Positions 8,290-17,629 are shown, numbered from the stretch's first letter. The stretch: 64,000 bases of DNA from Dinoroseobacter sp049801095 (GCF_049801095.1 NZ_JBNAGH010000002.1:434001-498000); one strand, 5' to 3'. A program made the numbers and translations. The notes: generated by a model from the sequence alone, not told the origin.

Positions 8290-9783
8290 TTGAGCGAGAC
8301 CAACGACGCCGCCCGCGCCTTCGCCGCCGCCAAGATCGAGATCGCCCGCGTCATTGCTGCCGAGGAAACAGAACTCGACTTTAACAATGACCGGTTCCGC
8401 GCGTTACGGGAGATCCCCGAGGAGATCACTGAGGTCCGCAACCTTCGACGTCTTGACCTCAGCAACACGCAGGTCGCGGACATCTCCCCCTTCGCCGGGA
8501 TCACCGGGCTGCGGAACCTCGACCTCCGCTACACACAGGTTGCGGACATCGCTTCCCTCGCCGGGATCACCGGGTTGAAAACCCTCCTCCTCAGCGGCAC
8601 GCGGGTCGCAGACATCGATCCCCTCGCCGAGATCACCGGGCTGCAGAACCTCTACCTCATGAGCACGCAGGTTGCTGACATCGCGCCGCTCGCCGGGACC
8701 ACCGGGCTGCAGAGCCTCGCCCTCGACAAAACGCAAGTCAGCGACTTGCGGGTGCTTGCGGGACACCAATTTTTGATCCCGAAAGAGGGCGCGACTTCGT
8801 ATTTAGGCCTTCGATTTGCAGGCACTGCGGCGACGGATATGGACCCGGAGCTGCGCCGTCTTGCGGCCGTGGGAAATGCACGGAAGCGGACCGCGGAGAC
8901 CTTGGCCTATTTGCACAGCTTGCCGCCACTGCCGGAGCCTTTGCCATGGCGGGCGCCGGAGAAAGCCGCTCCGTCACCGCTGCCTGATCCGCCGGATGTG
9001 CCGGGCGTTCCCGAGGTCCGGGTCAGTCCGGAGGGTGTCGATGTCGCGCCGGGCTCGACGACTGAAGCGGACCTGTCGGATCCGATCAAGGCGCAGCTTT
9101 ATGCGCAGTTGGGCGGCTTTGCGGAGGCGTTGCTTCAAAAGGGCAACCGGTATCCAGAGCTGTCGCACCCAGCGCGGGCACTGCGGGAGTTGACCTCTGG
9201 TCCTTTCGAGACCGCGAGTATTCTCGGCATCCACCTACAACTCTCCGCGCTGGAGGAAATTCGCGCAGAAGATGCCAACCGCCCCAAGGCGGAGCAAATG
9301 GATCCCGATTGCCGCCTAGCCATCGGACAGGTGCTCCGCCATGGGCCGGGGATCACCGTGGGGCATCCGGAAGTCGTTTTGATGGAGGCCCGCAATGCCG
9401 AGTTTGCCGGCAAGCCTGTGCCGGAGGTGGAGGCAGAAAGCGAACGCCGTTTGGCCCGGACGGTTGCCGATGCGCAGGTTCCTGCAACTGACACTGCGCA
9501 GCAGGTGGCCGGGGCTCTGACCGCCTCGCAGTCGAAAGGGCGGCTGTCGCAGGCGCGAAAGCTGTTTGTGCAGGGGCTCGTGGCGGGCGTGGGCGCTCTG
9601 GTGGTCGGCAGTTTGAACCAAGCGGGCGCGGATGGGTATCAATGGGCGGCTGATTGGATCAGCGCCAACAAAGATGCGATCTGGACCGCTGCGCAGGGCT
9701 GGGGCAGTGCATTCATCTCCTGGGTTCGGGACCTTTTGACGACGGTGCTGGGTCCCAAAGGGCCGGGCGGGACGTTGCTTTAG
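8290..9783 (+). CDS. Leucine-rich-repeat protein of unknown function
   Basis: A 497-residue protein if it starts at TTG 8290, chosen because AAGGAG lies 11 bases upstream; an in-frame ATG exists at 8167, but that would place the start inside the 11-bp repeat array. A helical N-terminus (residues 1-50) leads into five near-perfect 22-residue leucine-rich repeats (about 52-160, pattern L..LDLS.TQVADI.PLAGITG). A proline-rich linker follows (about 200-260), then a helical region and one hydrophobic stretch (LFVQGLVAGVGALVVGSL, near 430), so it may be membrane-tethered. No signal peptide is seen. The gene is bracketed by identical tRNA-Asp genes, suggesting acquired cargo. Ligand and role are unknown. 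Confidence 0.8.
   Translation: MSETNDAARAFAAAKIEIARVIAAEETELDFNNDRFRALREIPEEITEVRNLRRLDLSNTQVADISPFAGITGLRNLDLRYTQVADIASLAGITGLKTLLLSGTRVADIDPLAEITGLQNLYLMSTQVADIAPLAGTTGLQSLALDKTQVSDLRVLAGHQFLIPKEGATSYLGLRFAGTAATDMDPELRRLAAVGNARKRTAETLAYLHSLPPLPEPLPWRAPEKAAPSPLPDPPDVPGVPEVRVSPEGVDVAPGSTTEADLSDPIKAQLYAQLGGFAEALLQKGNRYPELSHPARALRELTSGPFETASILGIHLQLSALEEIRAEDANRPKAEQMDPDCRLAIGQVLRHGPGITVGHPEVVLMEARNAEFAGKPVPEVEAESERRLARTVADAQVPATDTAQQVAGALTASQSKGRLSQARKLFVQGLVAGVGALVVGSLNQAGADGYQWAADWISANKDAIWTAAQGWGSAFISWVRDLLTTVLGPKGPGGTLL
8443..8772 (+). repeat. Five 66-bp repeats encoding LRR units
   Basis: The DNA coding for the five leucine-rich repeats is itself repetitive with a 66-bp period (recurring cgggatcaccgggctg and acgcaggtcgcggacatc). 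Near-identity at the base level suggests recent expansion, and such tracts can change copy number by recombination. Confidence 0.75.
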
Positions 9784-9843
9784 CGAGGGCAAACAGCCTA
9801 TGGCAGTCGCGTCGCTTTGTCCGGTCAAGGGTCGAAGGAGGAG

Positions 9844-9927
9844 AAGTGGCGCGGTTGACGGGGCTCGAACCCGCGACCCCCGGCGTGACAGGCCGGTACT
9901 CTAACCAACTGAGCTACAACCGCGCGT
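9844..9927. repeat. 84-bp direct repeat, copy 2 (contains tRNA-Asp)
   Basis: Identical to 7969-8052 in the same orientation. Together they bound a 1.9-kb segment holding only the LRR gene. Confidence 0.98.
9847..9923 (-). tRNA. tRNA-Asp(GTC), copy 2
   Basis: Same 77-nt gene as at 7972-8048, base for base, with GTC anticodon and encoded CCA. Its upstream sequence is different from copy 1 but also contains a promoter: TTGACG at 9963-9958, 17 bases, TAAACA at 9940-9935, ending 11 bases before the tRNA. Both copies therefore look expressible. Confidence 0.97.
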
Positions 9928-9934
9928 GACGGTG

Positions 9935-9963
9935 TGTTTAGGCAGGCGCGTCGGGGACGTCAA
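9935..9963 (-). promoter_or_regulatory. Promoter of tRNA-Asp copy 2
   Basis: Minus-strand TTGACG and TAAACA separated by 17 bases, 11 bases before the tRNA. The -35 is the same as in copy 1 although surrounding sequence is unrelated. Confidence 0.6.
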
Positions 9964-10154
9964 GCGGATCGGGGGCGGATAATTGCAGAAGTCGCATTTT
10001 CTCTGCTCGGAGGGTCTGCCGCTCGAACGCACCGCGTGCAGGCAGGGCCTTGGGCCCTGCCCTCCGGGCTTCGCGGCTGGGCGCGGGGTCTGCTGAGGCC
10101 CTCTCGGAATGGGCTGGCTGGTGCGGCGCGCGCTGTCTCTCGCCCCGCGAGACA

Positions 10155-10177
10155 GGCGCCCCTCCCTTAGGGGCGCC
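10155..10177 (-). terminator. Hairpin after the 5-oxoprolinase gene
   Basis: A perfect 9-bp stem (GGCGCCCCT / AGGGGCGCC) with a 5-base loop lies 8 bp past the stop at 10186 at the end of the five-gene minus-strand cluster. There is no T-tract, so it may act as an RNA 3'-end stabiliser or need Rho. Confidence 0.5.
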
Positions 10178-10185
10178 ACCGATCC

Positions 10186-13100
10186 CTAGGGCGTGCCGAA
10201 ACCGCCGCCCCCGGGCGTGCACATTGCGAAGATGTCGCCCGGTTGCAGCACTGCCTGATCGTTCCCGCCCAGCGCGACGTGCTGACCATCTGCGCGTTTC
10301 ACCGCGTTCTGACCCACCTGTCCTGCGCTGCCGCCGCGCGCGCCATGGGGGGCCGTTTCGCGGTGGGAGGACAGGACAGTAACCGTCGCCTCCTCAAGAA
10401 AACGCAGCTGACGGCAGATCCCGTCCCCGCCGCGATGGGTCCCCGCCCCGCCGGAGCCGCGGCGGATCGAGAACTCCTCGAGCCGCACGGGGAAGCGGGT
10501 TTCGAGCACCTCCGGGTCGGTCATGCGGGTGTTGGTCATATGGCTGTGCACCGCACTCGTGCCGTCAAAGCCCGCCCCGGCGCCGGTGCCGCCGCAGATC
10601 GTCTCGTAGTTCTGGAAGCGCGCATTGCCGTAGACGAAATTGTTCATGGTGCCCTGCGATCCGGCCACCACGCCCAGCGCGCCATAGAGCGCATCGGCAA
10701 TCGCCTGGCTGACCTCCGTATTGCCGGAGATCACGGCGGCGGGCGCGCGCGGATTGATCATGGAGCCTTCGGGCACGATCAGGCGCAGGGGTTTCAGGCA
10801 GCCCTCGTTCATCGGGATGTCGCTGCCCACCAGGGTGCGGAAGACATAGAGGACCACGGCCCGGCAGATCGCCAGCGGCGCGTTATAGTTCAGGGGCGAC
10901 TGGTCCGAGGTGCCGGTGAAGTCGATCAGCGCGGACCGCGCCGCGTGGTCGACGGAGATTGCCACCTGGATCTGCGCACCGCCATCGAGCGGATAGGTGA
11001 ACTCGCAGTCCCGCAGGACATCGAGGACACGGCGGACGCTCTCTTCGGCATTGTCCTGCACATGGCCCATATAGGCCTGCACGGTCTGGAGGCCGAACTG
11101 CCCCGTGATCTTGCGCAGCTCGGACGCGCCGGTCTCGTTGGCGGCGATCTGGGCGGCGAGATCGGCCATGTTCTGATCCACGTTGCGGCAGGGATAGGGG
11201 CCGGAGGCCAGCAGGGTCCGGACGGCCTTCTCCTGCAAGACGCCCTGATCCACGAGGCGGACATTTTCGATGAGCACGCCTTCCTCGGAGATATGGCGGC
11301 TGTCGGGCGGGGCGGAGCCCGGGGTCTTGCCGCCGATATCCGCGTGGTGCCCGCGGGAGGCGACCGTATAGAGGATCTCGGCCCCGGCCGCGTCAAAGAC
11401 CGGGGTGATCACTGTCACGTCCGGCAAATGGGTCCCGCCGTTATAGGGGTTGTTCATCATGAACACGTCGCTGGGCCGGATCCGCCCTGCATTCTGGCGC
11501 AGGATCGTGCGGACGCTTTCAGACATGGAGCCGAGATGCACGGGCACATGGGGGGCGTTGGCCACCAGATCGCCGTTTTGGTCGAAGATCGCGCAGGAGA
11601 AGTCGAAGCGCTCCTTGATGTTCACCGAATAGGCGGTGTTGGCGAGGGTCGCGCCCATCTGCTCGGCGATGGACATGAAGAGGTTGTTGAAGACTTCAAG
11701 CATCACCGGATCGACGGACGTGCCGATGGCTTCGGCCCGGGCCAGCGGCACCTCGCGGGTCAGGACCAGATTGCCCCCGGCGAGACAGGTCGCGGTCCAA
11801 CCGGGCTCGACCATGTTCGTGCCCGTGGGCTCGGTGAGGATCGCGGGGCCGGTGACGCTTTGGCCCGGGCGGAGGCGTGTGCGGTCCACCAGCGGCACGT
11901 CCCGGCGGGCGCCTTCGGTATAGAGCGGCACGTGTATTTCGTTGAGGGGCATGGGAGCGGCGTCCGGCAGGGTCACGTCTTCGCCGGTCTTGCCCACAGC
12001 CTCGACCACCAGCATCTCGATGATCAGATCCGAGGTCTCCGGCGCAAAGCCAAAACGTTGCTGATGGGCCTGGGTGAAGGCCGTACGCATCCCCTCCGGC
12101 GGCCCGAAGGGCACGGCGAGGCTCTGCTGCGCGTCGGCGGGTCGGATATGGGCGGTGGAGACCACATGGATCTCGTCCCCGGACACGCCCTGAGCGGCAA
12201 CTTCCGCCCGGGCAGCCTCCGAGAGCGCGGCGATGCGCGCGACCGCCTCCGGGTCGCTGAGCGCCCCCTGAAACTGATGCTCCCGCATGGCGGAGATATC
12301 GGCGAGCCCCATCCCGAAGGCGGAGAGCACCCCGGCATAGGGATGGATGAAGATCCGCTCCATCCCCAGTGCGTCGGCCACGAGGCAGGCATGCTGTCCC
12401 CCGGCCCCGCCAAAGCAGTTCATCGTGTACTGGGTCACATCATAGCCGCGCTGCACGCTGATCTTCTTGATCGCGTTGGCCATGTTCTCGACCGCGATGC
12501 GCAGGAAGCCCTCGGCAAGCTCCTCGACACTCTTGTCAGTGCCGATCTCGGCGGCGAGTGCCATGAACTTGGCGCGCACCACGTCCCGGTCCAGGGGCTG
12601 GTCCCCGTTCGGGCCAAAGACCGGGGGGAAGTGATCGGGCTGCAACTTGCCGAGCAGCACGTTGCAATCGGTCACGGTGAGCGGCCCGCCCCGGCGGTAG
12701 GCGGCGGGTCCTGGGTTGGCGCCCGCGCTTTCCGGGCCGACCTGCATCCTTCCGTCCCGGTAGCTGAGGATGGACCCACCCCCGGCGGCGACCGTATGGA
12801 TCGACATCATCGGCGCGCGCATCCGCACGCCCGCGACTTCGGTCTCAAAGGACCGCTCATAGGCCCCCGCGTAGTGGCAGACATCCGTGGAGGTCCCGCC
12901 CATGTCAAAGCCGATCAGCTTGTCATAGCCGCAGGCCGCCGCCGTCCGTACCATGCCGACCACACCCCCGGCAGGGCCCGACAGGATCGCGTCGCGCCCC
13001 TGAAAGAGCGCCGCATCGGTCAGGCCTCCATTCGATTGCATGAACATGAGCTGCGCCGCCCCGTCGCTGCCCGCGCCCAGCGCGCCTGCGACCTGATCCA

Positions 13101-13758
13101 CATAGCGGCGCAGGATCGGCGAGAGATAGGCATCGACCACAGCGGTATCGCCACGTCCCACAAGCTTGATCAGGGGGCTGACCTCATGACTGAGGGAGAC
13201 CTGGGGGAAGCCGATATCCCGGGCGATCTCGCCGATGGCCTTCTCATGGTCCGGATGGCGATAGCTGTGCATGAGCGCCACCGCGACGGAGCGGTAGCCT
13301 TCCCCGTGGGCCTGCGCCAGCGCGGCACGGGTGGCGTCCGTATCGAGCGGGGTGATGACCTCCCCCTCGGCGCCAATGCGCTCCTCAACCTCGATCACGT
13401 CATCATAGAGCAACTCGGGCAGCGTGATCTGCAGATCAAAGAGCCGGGGCCGGTTTTGATACCCGATCCGCAAGAGATCCCGCAGACCCTTGGTGATCAA
13501 GAGAAGCGTGCGCTCGCCCTTCCGCTCCAACAGAGCGTTGGTGGCCACGGTCGTGCCCATCTTCACCGCCTGGATCGCCCCCTCGGGGATCGGATCCTCT
13601 GCACCGAGCCCCATGAGCTCGCGCACCCCCTGGACGGCGGCGTCCGCATAGCGCTCCGGGTTTTCGGAGAGCAGTTTATGCGTCTGCAGCGCTCCATCCG
13701 GGCGGCGCGCCACGATATCGGTGAAGGTTCCCCCCCGGTCCACCCAAAACTGCCACAT
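10186..13758 (-). CDS. 5-oxoprolinase/hydantoinase, A-B fusion
   Basis: A 1190-residue fusion of hydantoinase A and B domains, the architecture of ATP-dependent 5-oxoprolinase, which opens 5-oxoproline to glutamate. HyuA begins at once (VDRGGTFTDIVARRPDG, residues 6-22), with the ATPase-fold motif GFDMGGTSTDVCHY near 285; HyuB starts near 690 (VMLEVFNNLFMSIAEQMG) and runs to the end. GGAG lies 8 bases before the ATG. It is the last gene after a TRAP transporter and a YcsI/DUF1445 gene. N-methylhydantoinase or another cyclic amide hydrolase is the alternative; context favours 5-oxoproline. Confidence 0.88.
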   Translation of the reverse strand: MWQFWVDRGGTFTDIVARRPDGALQTHKLLSENPERYADAAVQGVRELMGLGAEDPIPEGAIQAVKMGTTVATNALLERKGERTLLLITKGLRDLLRIGYQNRPRLFDLQITLPELLYDDVIEVEERIGAEGEVITPLDTDATRAALAQAHGEGYRSVAVALMHSYRHPDHEKAIGEIARDIGFPQVSLSHEVSPLIKLVGRGDTAVVDAYLSPILRRYVDQVAGALGAGSDGAAQLMFMQSNGGLTDAALFQGRDAILSGPAGGVVGMVRTAAACGYDKLIGFDMGGTSTDVCHYAGAYERSFETEVAGVRMRAPMMSIHTVAAGGGSILSYRDGRMQVGPESAGANPGPAAYRRGGPLTVTDCNVLLGKLQPDHFPPVFGPNGDQPLDRDVVRAKFMALAAEIGTDKSVEELAEGFLRIAVENMANAIKKISVQRGYDVTQYTMNCFGGAGGQHACLVADALGMERIFIHPYAGVLSAFGMGLADISAMREHQFQGALSDPEAVARIAALSEAARAEVAAQGVSGDEIHVVSTAHIRPADAQQSLAVPFGPPEGMRTAFTQAHQQRFGFAPETSDLIIEMLVVEAVGKTGEDVTLPDAAPMPLNEIHVPLYTEGARRDVPLVDRTRLRPGQSVTGPAILTEPTGTNMVEPGWTATCLAGGNLVLTREVPLARAEAIGTSVDPVMLEVFNNLFMSIAEQMGATLANTAYSVNIKERFDFSCAIFDQNGDLVANAPHVPVHLGSMSESVRTILRQNAGRIRPSDVFMMNNPYNGGTHLPDVTVITPVFDAAGAEILYTVASRGHHADIGGKTPGSAPPDSRHISEEGVLIENVRLVDQGVLQEKAVRTLLASGPYPCRNVDQNMADLAAQIAANETGASELRKITGQFGLQTVQAYMGHVQDNAEESVRRVLDVLRDCEFTYPLDGGAQIQVAISVDHAARSALIDFTGTSDQSPLNYNAPLAICRAVVLYVFRTLVGSDIPMNEGCLKPLRLIVPEGSMINPRAPAAVISGNTEVSQAIADALYGALGVVAGSQGTMNNFVYGNARFQNYETICGGTGAGAGFDGTSAVHSHMTNTRMTDPEVLETRFPVRLEEFSIRRGSGGAGTHRGGDGICRQLRFLEEATVTVLSSHRETAPHGARGGSAGQVGQNAVKRADGQHVALGGNDQAVLQPGDIFAMCTPGGGGFGTP

Positions 13759-13830
13759 GGCAAAGCTCCTCTATGTGCCGGCAGCGCCGGCAGTCATTCC
13801 GTGTTGAAGTGTGAAAAGGGTTGCGCTGCG

Positions 13831-15114
13831 TCAGTAGACGAGTGACGGCAACCACAGGGCCAATTGCGGGAACAAGAGCAAGAGCGCGAGCATGACGAAC
13901 ATGGTCACCACGAAGGGCAGCGCCCCCCGGATCACATCGATCATCGGCCCGGCCTTGCGGATCCCCTGCACCACGTAAAGGTTGATCCCGATGGGCGGTG
14001 TGATCAGCGCGGTCTCCAAGAGGACCATCAGCAGGATCCCGAACCAGACCGGATCAAAGCCCAGCGCCACCACGATGGGCGTGATCAGCGGCGCCATGGT
14101 GAGCAGCATCGACAGTGTTTCCATGAAGCAGCCGATCAGGATCAGAACCGCGACGATCATCAGCATGGTCTGCATCGGGCTCCAGCCGAGGCCGGTGACG
14201 AAATCCGTCAGCGCCTGGGTGAGGCCGATGATCGACAGGACGAAGTTGAGGAAAACCGCCGCGATGATGATCAGCATGATCATGGCCGTGGTCCGCATGG
14301 TCCCCTCGATGGCCTGGCGCATCATGTCGAGGCTGAGCTTGCGGTTGAAGGCCGCGAGCACCATGGCCGCCACCACGCCCAACGCGGCCGCCTCGGTCGG
14401 GGTGGCAAGCCCGGCATAGATCGAGCCGACCACCACCATGAAGATCCCCAGAGGCGGGATGAGCGCCGGAAGGGCCCGGAACCGCTCGGCCCATGTGTGG
14501 CGCAGTTTCTCACCGCCCCATTCGGGCTTGATCATGCAGGCCACGACCACGGTGGCCATGAAGAGCAGCGCCAGAAGGAAGCCCGGCAGGAACCCCGCGA
14601 GGTAGAGCTCGGGCACGGAGGTGTTGGTCAGCAGCCCATAGAGGATCAGGTTGATCGAGGGCGGGATCAGGATGCCCAGCGTGCCCCCGGCCGCGACGGT
14701 GCCGAGAAAGAGGCTCTCATTATAGCCGCGCTTCTTGATTTGCGGGACAGCGACAGTGCCAATCGTGGCCGCCGTGGCCACGGAGGAGCCGGAGGTCGCC
14801 GCAAAGAGCGCGGAGCTGCCGATATTGGAGTGCATCAGCCCCCCGGGCAGCCAGCCCAGCCATTTGACGATGCCGTCATACATCCGTTCGGTGATGCCGG
14901 CGCGGAGCAGGATCTCCCCCATCATGACGAACATCGGGATGGCGACCAGCAGGAAGTCGGTAGAGGTCTGCCAGGCCATGTCCGAGATCGCCCGGTGCAG
15001 TGGCATGGGACTGTCGGTCCATTGCAGGATCAGGCCAAGCCAGCCCAGCGAAGCCGCAATGGGGACGGCCAACCCAATGAGGGCCAGCAGGATAAGAAGC
15101 GTTTTCAGGAGCAT
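13831..15114 (-). CDS. dctM: TRAP transporter large permease (DctM type)
   Basis: A 427-residue integral membrane protein with 12 or so helices, the ion-coupled transport subunit of a tripartite ATP-independent periplasmic transporter. The motifs GSSVATAATIGTVAVPQ and GTLGILIPPSINLILYG are typical of DctM. It starts 4 bp after the small permease gene ends and lies 72 bp before the 5-oxoprolinase gene, so the transported solute is probably the substrate of that enzyme or of the upstream YcsI protein. Confidence 0.93.
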   Translation of the reverse strand: MLLKTLLILLALIGLAVPIAASLGWLGLILQWTDSPMPLHRAISDMAWQTSTDFLLVAIPMFVMMGEILLRAGITERMYDGIVKWLGWLPGGLMHSNIGSSALFAATSGSSVATAATIGTVAVPQIKKRGYNESLFLGTVAAGGTLGILIPPSINLILYGLLTNTSVPELYLAGFLPGFLLALLFMATVVVACMIKPEWGGEKLRHTWAERFRALPALIPPLGIFMVVVGSIYAGLATPTEAAALGVVAAMVLAAFNRKLSLDMMRQAIEGTMRTTAMIMLIIIAAVFLNFVLSIIGLTQALTDFVTGLGWSPMQTMLMIVAVLILIGCFMETLSMLLTMAPLITPIVVALGFDPVWFGILLMVLLETALITPPIGINLYVVQGIRKAGPMIDVIRGALPFVVTMFVMLALLLLFPQLALWLPSLVY

Positions 15115-15118
15115 CGGG

Positions 15119-15682
15119 TCAGACCGTTTCGTCTTCGATTTGTTCGTCGAGGGATTTCACGCCGATCAGTTCCTGCACCCCGGCCTCGTCGCCGAGAAAG
15201 TACTGACGGATGGCCACAAGGGCGATCAGCAGACCGGAGAAGACAAAGAACATCCAGCCGAGCATCCAGGGGATCTGCGGGATCGCGAGGGGCACGCGCA
15301 TGGGCGTGATCGAGCGGGAGCCGTTGTCGAGCGTGTCGCCCACCATGCTCCAGACCATCACCACAACCACAAGCGCGAAGCCCGTGAGCAGGAGTAGCCC
15401 CAGCAGGTTGATCAGCGGATGCAGCACCTTGGGGATCACCCCCAAGAGGGCATCGACACGGATATGGGCGCGCTCGAAGAGGGCAAAGGACAGCGCGAGG
15501 GCCGTGGCCACCCCGAAGGCATAGCCCGAGATCTCATCCGCGCCTCCGAGGGAGACATTGAAGAGCTTGCGCAGGAAGACCTCCAGCGTGACCAGAAAGG
15601 CCGAGAGCACGATCAGCGATCCGCCGATCCAGGTCAGCACGAGGCTCAGCCTGCGTGTGCCGTTAAGAAGCGTATCAAGCAT
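15119..15682 (-). CDS. dctQ: TRAP transporter small permease (DctQ type)
   Basis: A 187-residue protein with four hydrophobic segments, the small membrane subunit that partners DctM. The start at 15682 (MLDTLLNGTRRLSLVL) is chosen over longer in-frame possibilities because those would run into the intergenic leader and lack hydrophobic character. Helix 2 carries the family pattern VTLEVFLRKLFNVSLGGADE. Part of the P-Q-M operon; the DctP gene ends 56 bp upstream. Confidence 0.92.
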   Translation of the reverse strand: MLDTLLNGTRRLSLVLTWIGGSLIVLSAFLVTLEVFLRKLFNVSLGGADEISGYAFGVATALALSFALFERAHIRVDALLGVIPKVLHPLINLLGLLLLTGFALVVVVMVWSMVGDTLDNGSRSITPMRVPLAIPQIPWMLGWMFFVFSGLLIALVAIRQYFLGDEAGVQELIGVKSLDEQIEDETV

Positions 15683-15738
15683 GGGGGAATTCCTTCGGAT
15701 CGGTCCCGGGGCGGTGCGACCCGCCCCGGGCGATGGGC

Positions 15739-16776
15739 TTACTTGGCGGCGGCGGTCAGGCCGAGGATCGGACCCACGGTCTCGTTCCAATTGGCAGCGC
15801 AATCCTCGCCACAGCGCTCGGCCCAGCGGGCCAGCACCACATCCGTGGCAATCGTGTCGCGCAGGGCGAGATCCTCAGCCGAGGGCTCAACCAGGGTCAT
15901 GGCGCCCGGCTCACCCACGTCGCAGGCCCCGCCGGTGATGCAGGAGATGGCCACGTCATCCTCGGTGGCGGTCTCGGCCCACATCGCGTCCGTCAGCGTC
16001 GCGATCTCGGTCTGCAGCAGGGCCTGCTGATCCGCCGAGAGGCTGTTCCACTTGTCCATGTTCATCGCCCCAAAGGCGAGTCCCCAGCCCACGCGCAGGG
16101 TATAGGCATGGGTCGCGACCTGATTCCACTTGGCCGTGTAGGCGGACATGGTCCCGGTGATCGCGCAATCCACAACGCCCTTTTCCAGCGCCGGGATCAC
16201 TTCGGAGAAGGCCACGGTCACGGAGGTCCCGCCGACACCCTCGACGAAATCGCCCAGCGTGGTGGAATAGACGCGGATCTTCTTGCCATCGAGATCGGCG
16301 ATGCCGTTCACCTCGCCATTGCACCAGAGCGTTTGGCTCGGGAACGGATAGAGCATCAGCAGCTTGGCGTTGTAGATATCCGCGAAGGCTGCCTCGAGCG
16401 TCGGGAAATAGGCGTCGGAGACCTTACGCTGGGTGTCGATATCCTGCGTCAGGGAAGACAGATCCGCCCCCTCGAAGATCGCGTTCTCGGCGGCCACATA
16501 GCCCGGCAGGCCGAAGGCGAAATCAAAGACACCGTTCTTGACCAGACGCATGATCTCGAACCCTTTCAGGCCAAGCCCGGACTGGGACTGGATCTTGCCG
16601 ACGATATTGCCGCCCGAAGCTTCGTTGAGGCGCTGGTTGAAGAAGGGCTCTTCGTGTTTCTGGTAATTCGTCAGGCTGGACCAGGTGCCCACGGCATTGA
16701 GGACCACGGGGCTGTCGGCCATGGCTGCGCTGGCGGTGAGGGCCAGGGCGCCAAGGGTTGTTGCAAGTGTTTTCAT
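15739..16776 (-). CDS. dctP: TRAP transporter substrate-binding protein (DctP type)
   Basis: A 345-residue periplasmic binding protein. It opens with a signal peptide (MKTLATTLGALALTASAAMA) and shows the DctP-fold pattern (GVFDFAFGLPGYVAAE, DLDGKKIRVYSTT, EVIPALEKGVVDCAITG). It captures the substrate for the DctQM permease. Substrate cannot be read from sequence, but the neighbours (DUF1445 protein, 5-oxoprolinase) point to a cyclic or acidic amino-acid derivative such as 5-oxoproline or D-glutamate. Confidence 0.9.
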   Translation of the reverse strand: MKTLATTLGALALTASAAMADSPVVLNAVGTWSSLTNYQKHEEPFFNQRLNEASGGNIVGKIQSQSGLGLKGFEIMRLVKNGVFDFAFGLPGYVAAENAIFEGADLSSLTQDIDTQRKVSDAYFPTLEAAFADIYNAKLLMLYPFPSQTLWCNGEVNGIADLDGKKIRVYSTTLGDFVEGVGGTSVTVAFSEVIPALEKGVVDCAITGTMSAYTAKWNQVATHAYTLRVGWGLAFGAMNMDKWNSLSADQQALLQTEIATLTDAMWAETATEDDVAISCITGGACDVGEPGAMTLVEPSAEDLALRDTIATDVVLARWAERCGEDCAANWNETVGPILGLTAAAK

Positions 16777-16810
16777 GGGGTCTGTCTCCTGTTGGATTTT
16801 TGTTTGGGTG

Positions 16811-17629
16811 TCAGGGTTGGGCCGAGAAAATCGGGGTCTCGGCGTCATCGGCGATATCGGTGATGAGCATATGCCCGGGTTTGTGGGTGATGCAGATCTC
16901 GGGGCGGGCATGCATGATCGCGGCCTGAGGCGTGACCCCGCAGGCCCAGAAGACCGGCGTGGTGCCGGGCGCCTCCGGGGCCGGATCGCCCCAGTCAGGG
17001 CGGGAGAGATCGGCGATGCCGATCTCGGCGGGATCGCCCATATGGACCGGGCCGCCATGGGCCAGCGGGAAGCGGCGCGAGATCGCGACCACCTCGTCCA
17101 GCCGGTCGTTTGGGATCCGGCGCATGCTGACCACCATGGGGCCTTGGAACGGGCCCGCCGGGACGGTCTGGATATTGCTGGCAAACATCGGAACGGTGGT
17201 GTTCTGCGCGATGTGCCAGAGGTCGAAGCCCGCCTCCTGCAGCGCATGCTCGAAGGTGAAGGAACACCCCAAGGCGAAGGTCACGAAATCGTCCCGCCAA
17301 TGGGCGTTCAGGTCATGGACCGTCTCGGCGAGCCCCCCGTCGCGATAGACGTAATAGGCGGGCACATCCGTGCGCACATCGATATCCGCGCCCAGGGTTG
17401 TCAGCATCGGATTGCCCGTATCCGACACCCCCACCAGCGGGCAGGGTTTCGGGTTGCGCTGGCAAAACCGCATGAAGTCCAGCGCGAGCGCCTCGGGCAG
17501 GATCGCAAGGTTCGCCTGCAGGGTCTTGCCCCCCAATCCGGCCGTGTGCCCGCGATAGGCACAGGTCCGGATCTGGGCGCGCATCTGCGCGGTTGTTACC
17601 GATTTCAGGGGTTCAAAATCTTGCGGCAC
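16811..17629 (-). CDS. YcsI/DUF1445 family protein (putative hydro-lyase, D-glutamate cyclase-related)
   Basis: A 272-residue cytoplasmic protein of the DUF1445 family. Start GTG at 17629, with GAGGAT about seven bases upstream. Family phrases include AYRGHTAGL, CPLVGVSDTG, FALGCSFTFE, NTTVPMF, GPMVVSMRR and THKPGHMLITD. In Bacillus ycsI sits among the pxpA/pxpB/pxpC 5-oxoprolinase genes, and DUF1445 forms the N-terminal part of animal D-glutamate cyclase, whose product is 5-oxo-D-proline. Adjacent TRAP and 5-oxoprolinase genes repeat that association here. The reaction of the stand-alone bacterial protein is not settled to my knowledge. Confidence 0.85.
   Translation of the reverse strand: MPQDFEPLKSVTTAQMRAQIRTCAYRGHTAGLGGKTLQANLAILPEALALDFMRFCQRNPKPCPLVGVSDTGNPMLTTLGADIDVRTDVPAYYVYRDGGLAETVHDLNAHWRDDFVTFALGCSFTFEHALQEAGFDLWHIAQNTTVPMFASNIQTVPAGPFQGPMVVSMRRIPNDRLDEVVAISRRFPLAHGGPVHMGDPAEIGIADLSRPDWGDPAPEAPGTTPVFWACGVTPQAAIMHARPEICITHKPGHMLITDIADDAETPIFSAQP

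Noticed and set aside
9924..10185. Small gene in the gap after tRNA-Asp copy 2
   Set aside because: Only arginine/alanine-rich shadow frames on both strands with no ribosome sites; a hairpin is the only structure.
10243..13845. 1200-codon plus-strand open frame
   Set aside because: Antisense of the 5-oxoprolinase; long only because of high GC codon structure on the other strand.
16777..17247. N-terminal extension of DctP into the YcsI gene
   Set aside because: The longer frame lies antisense-frame within the YcsI gene; the signal peptide starts at 16776.
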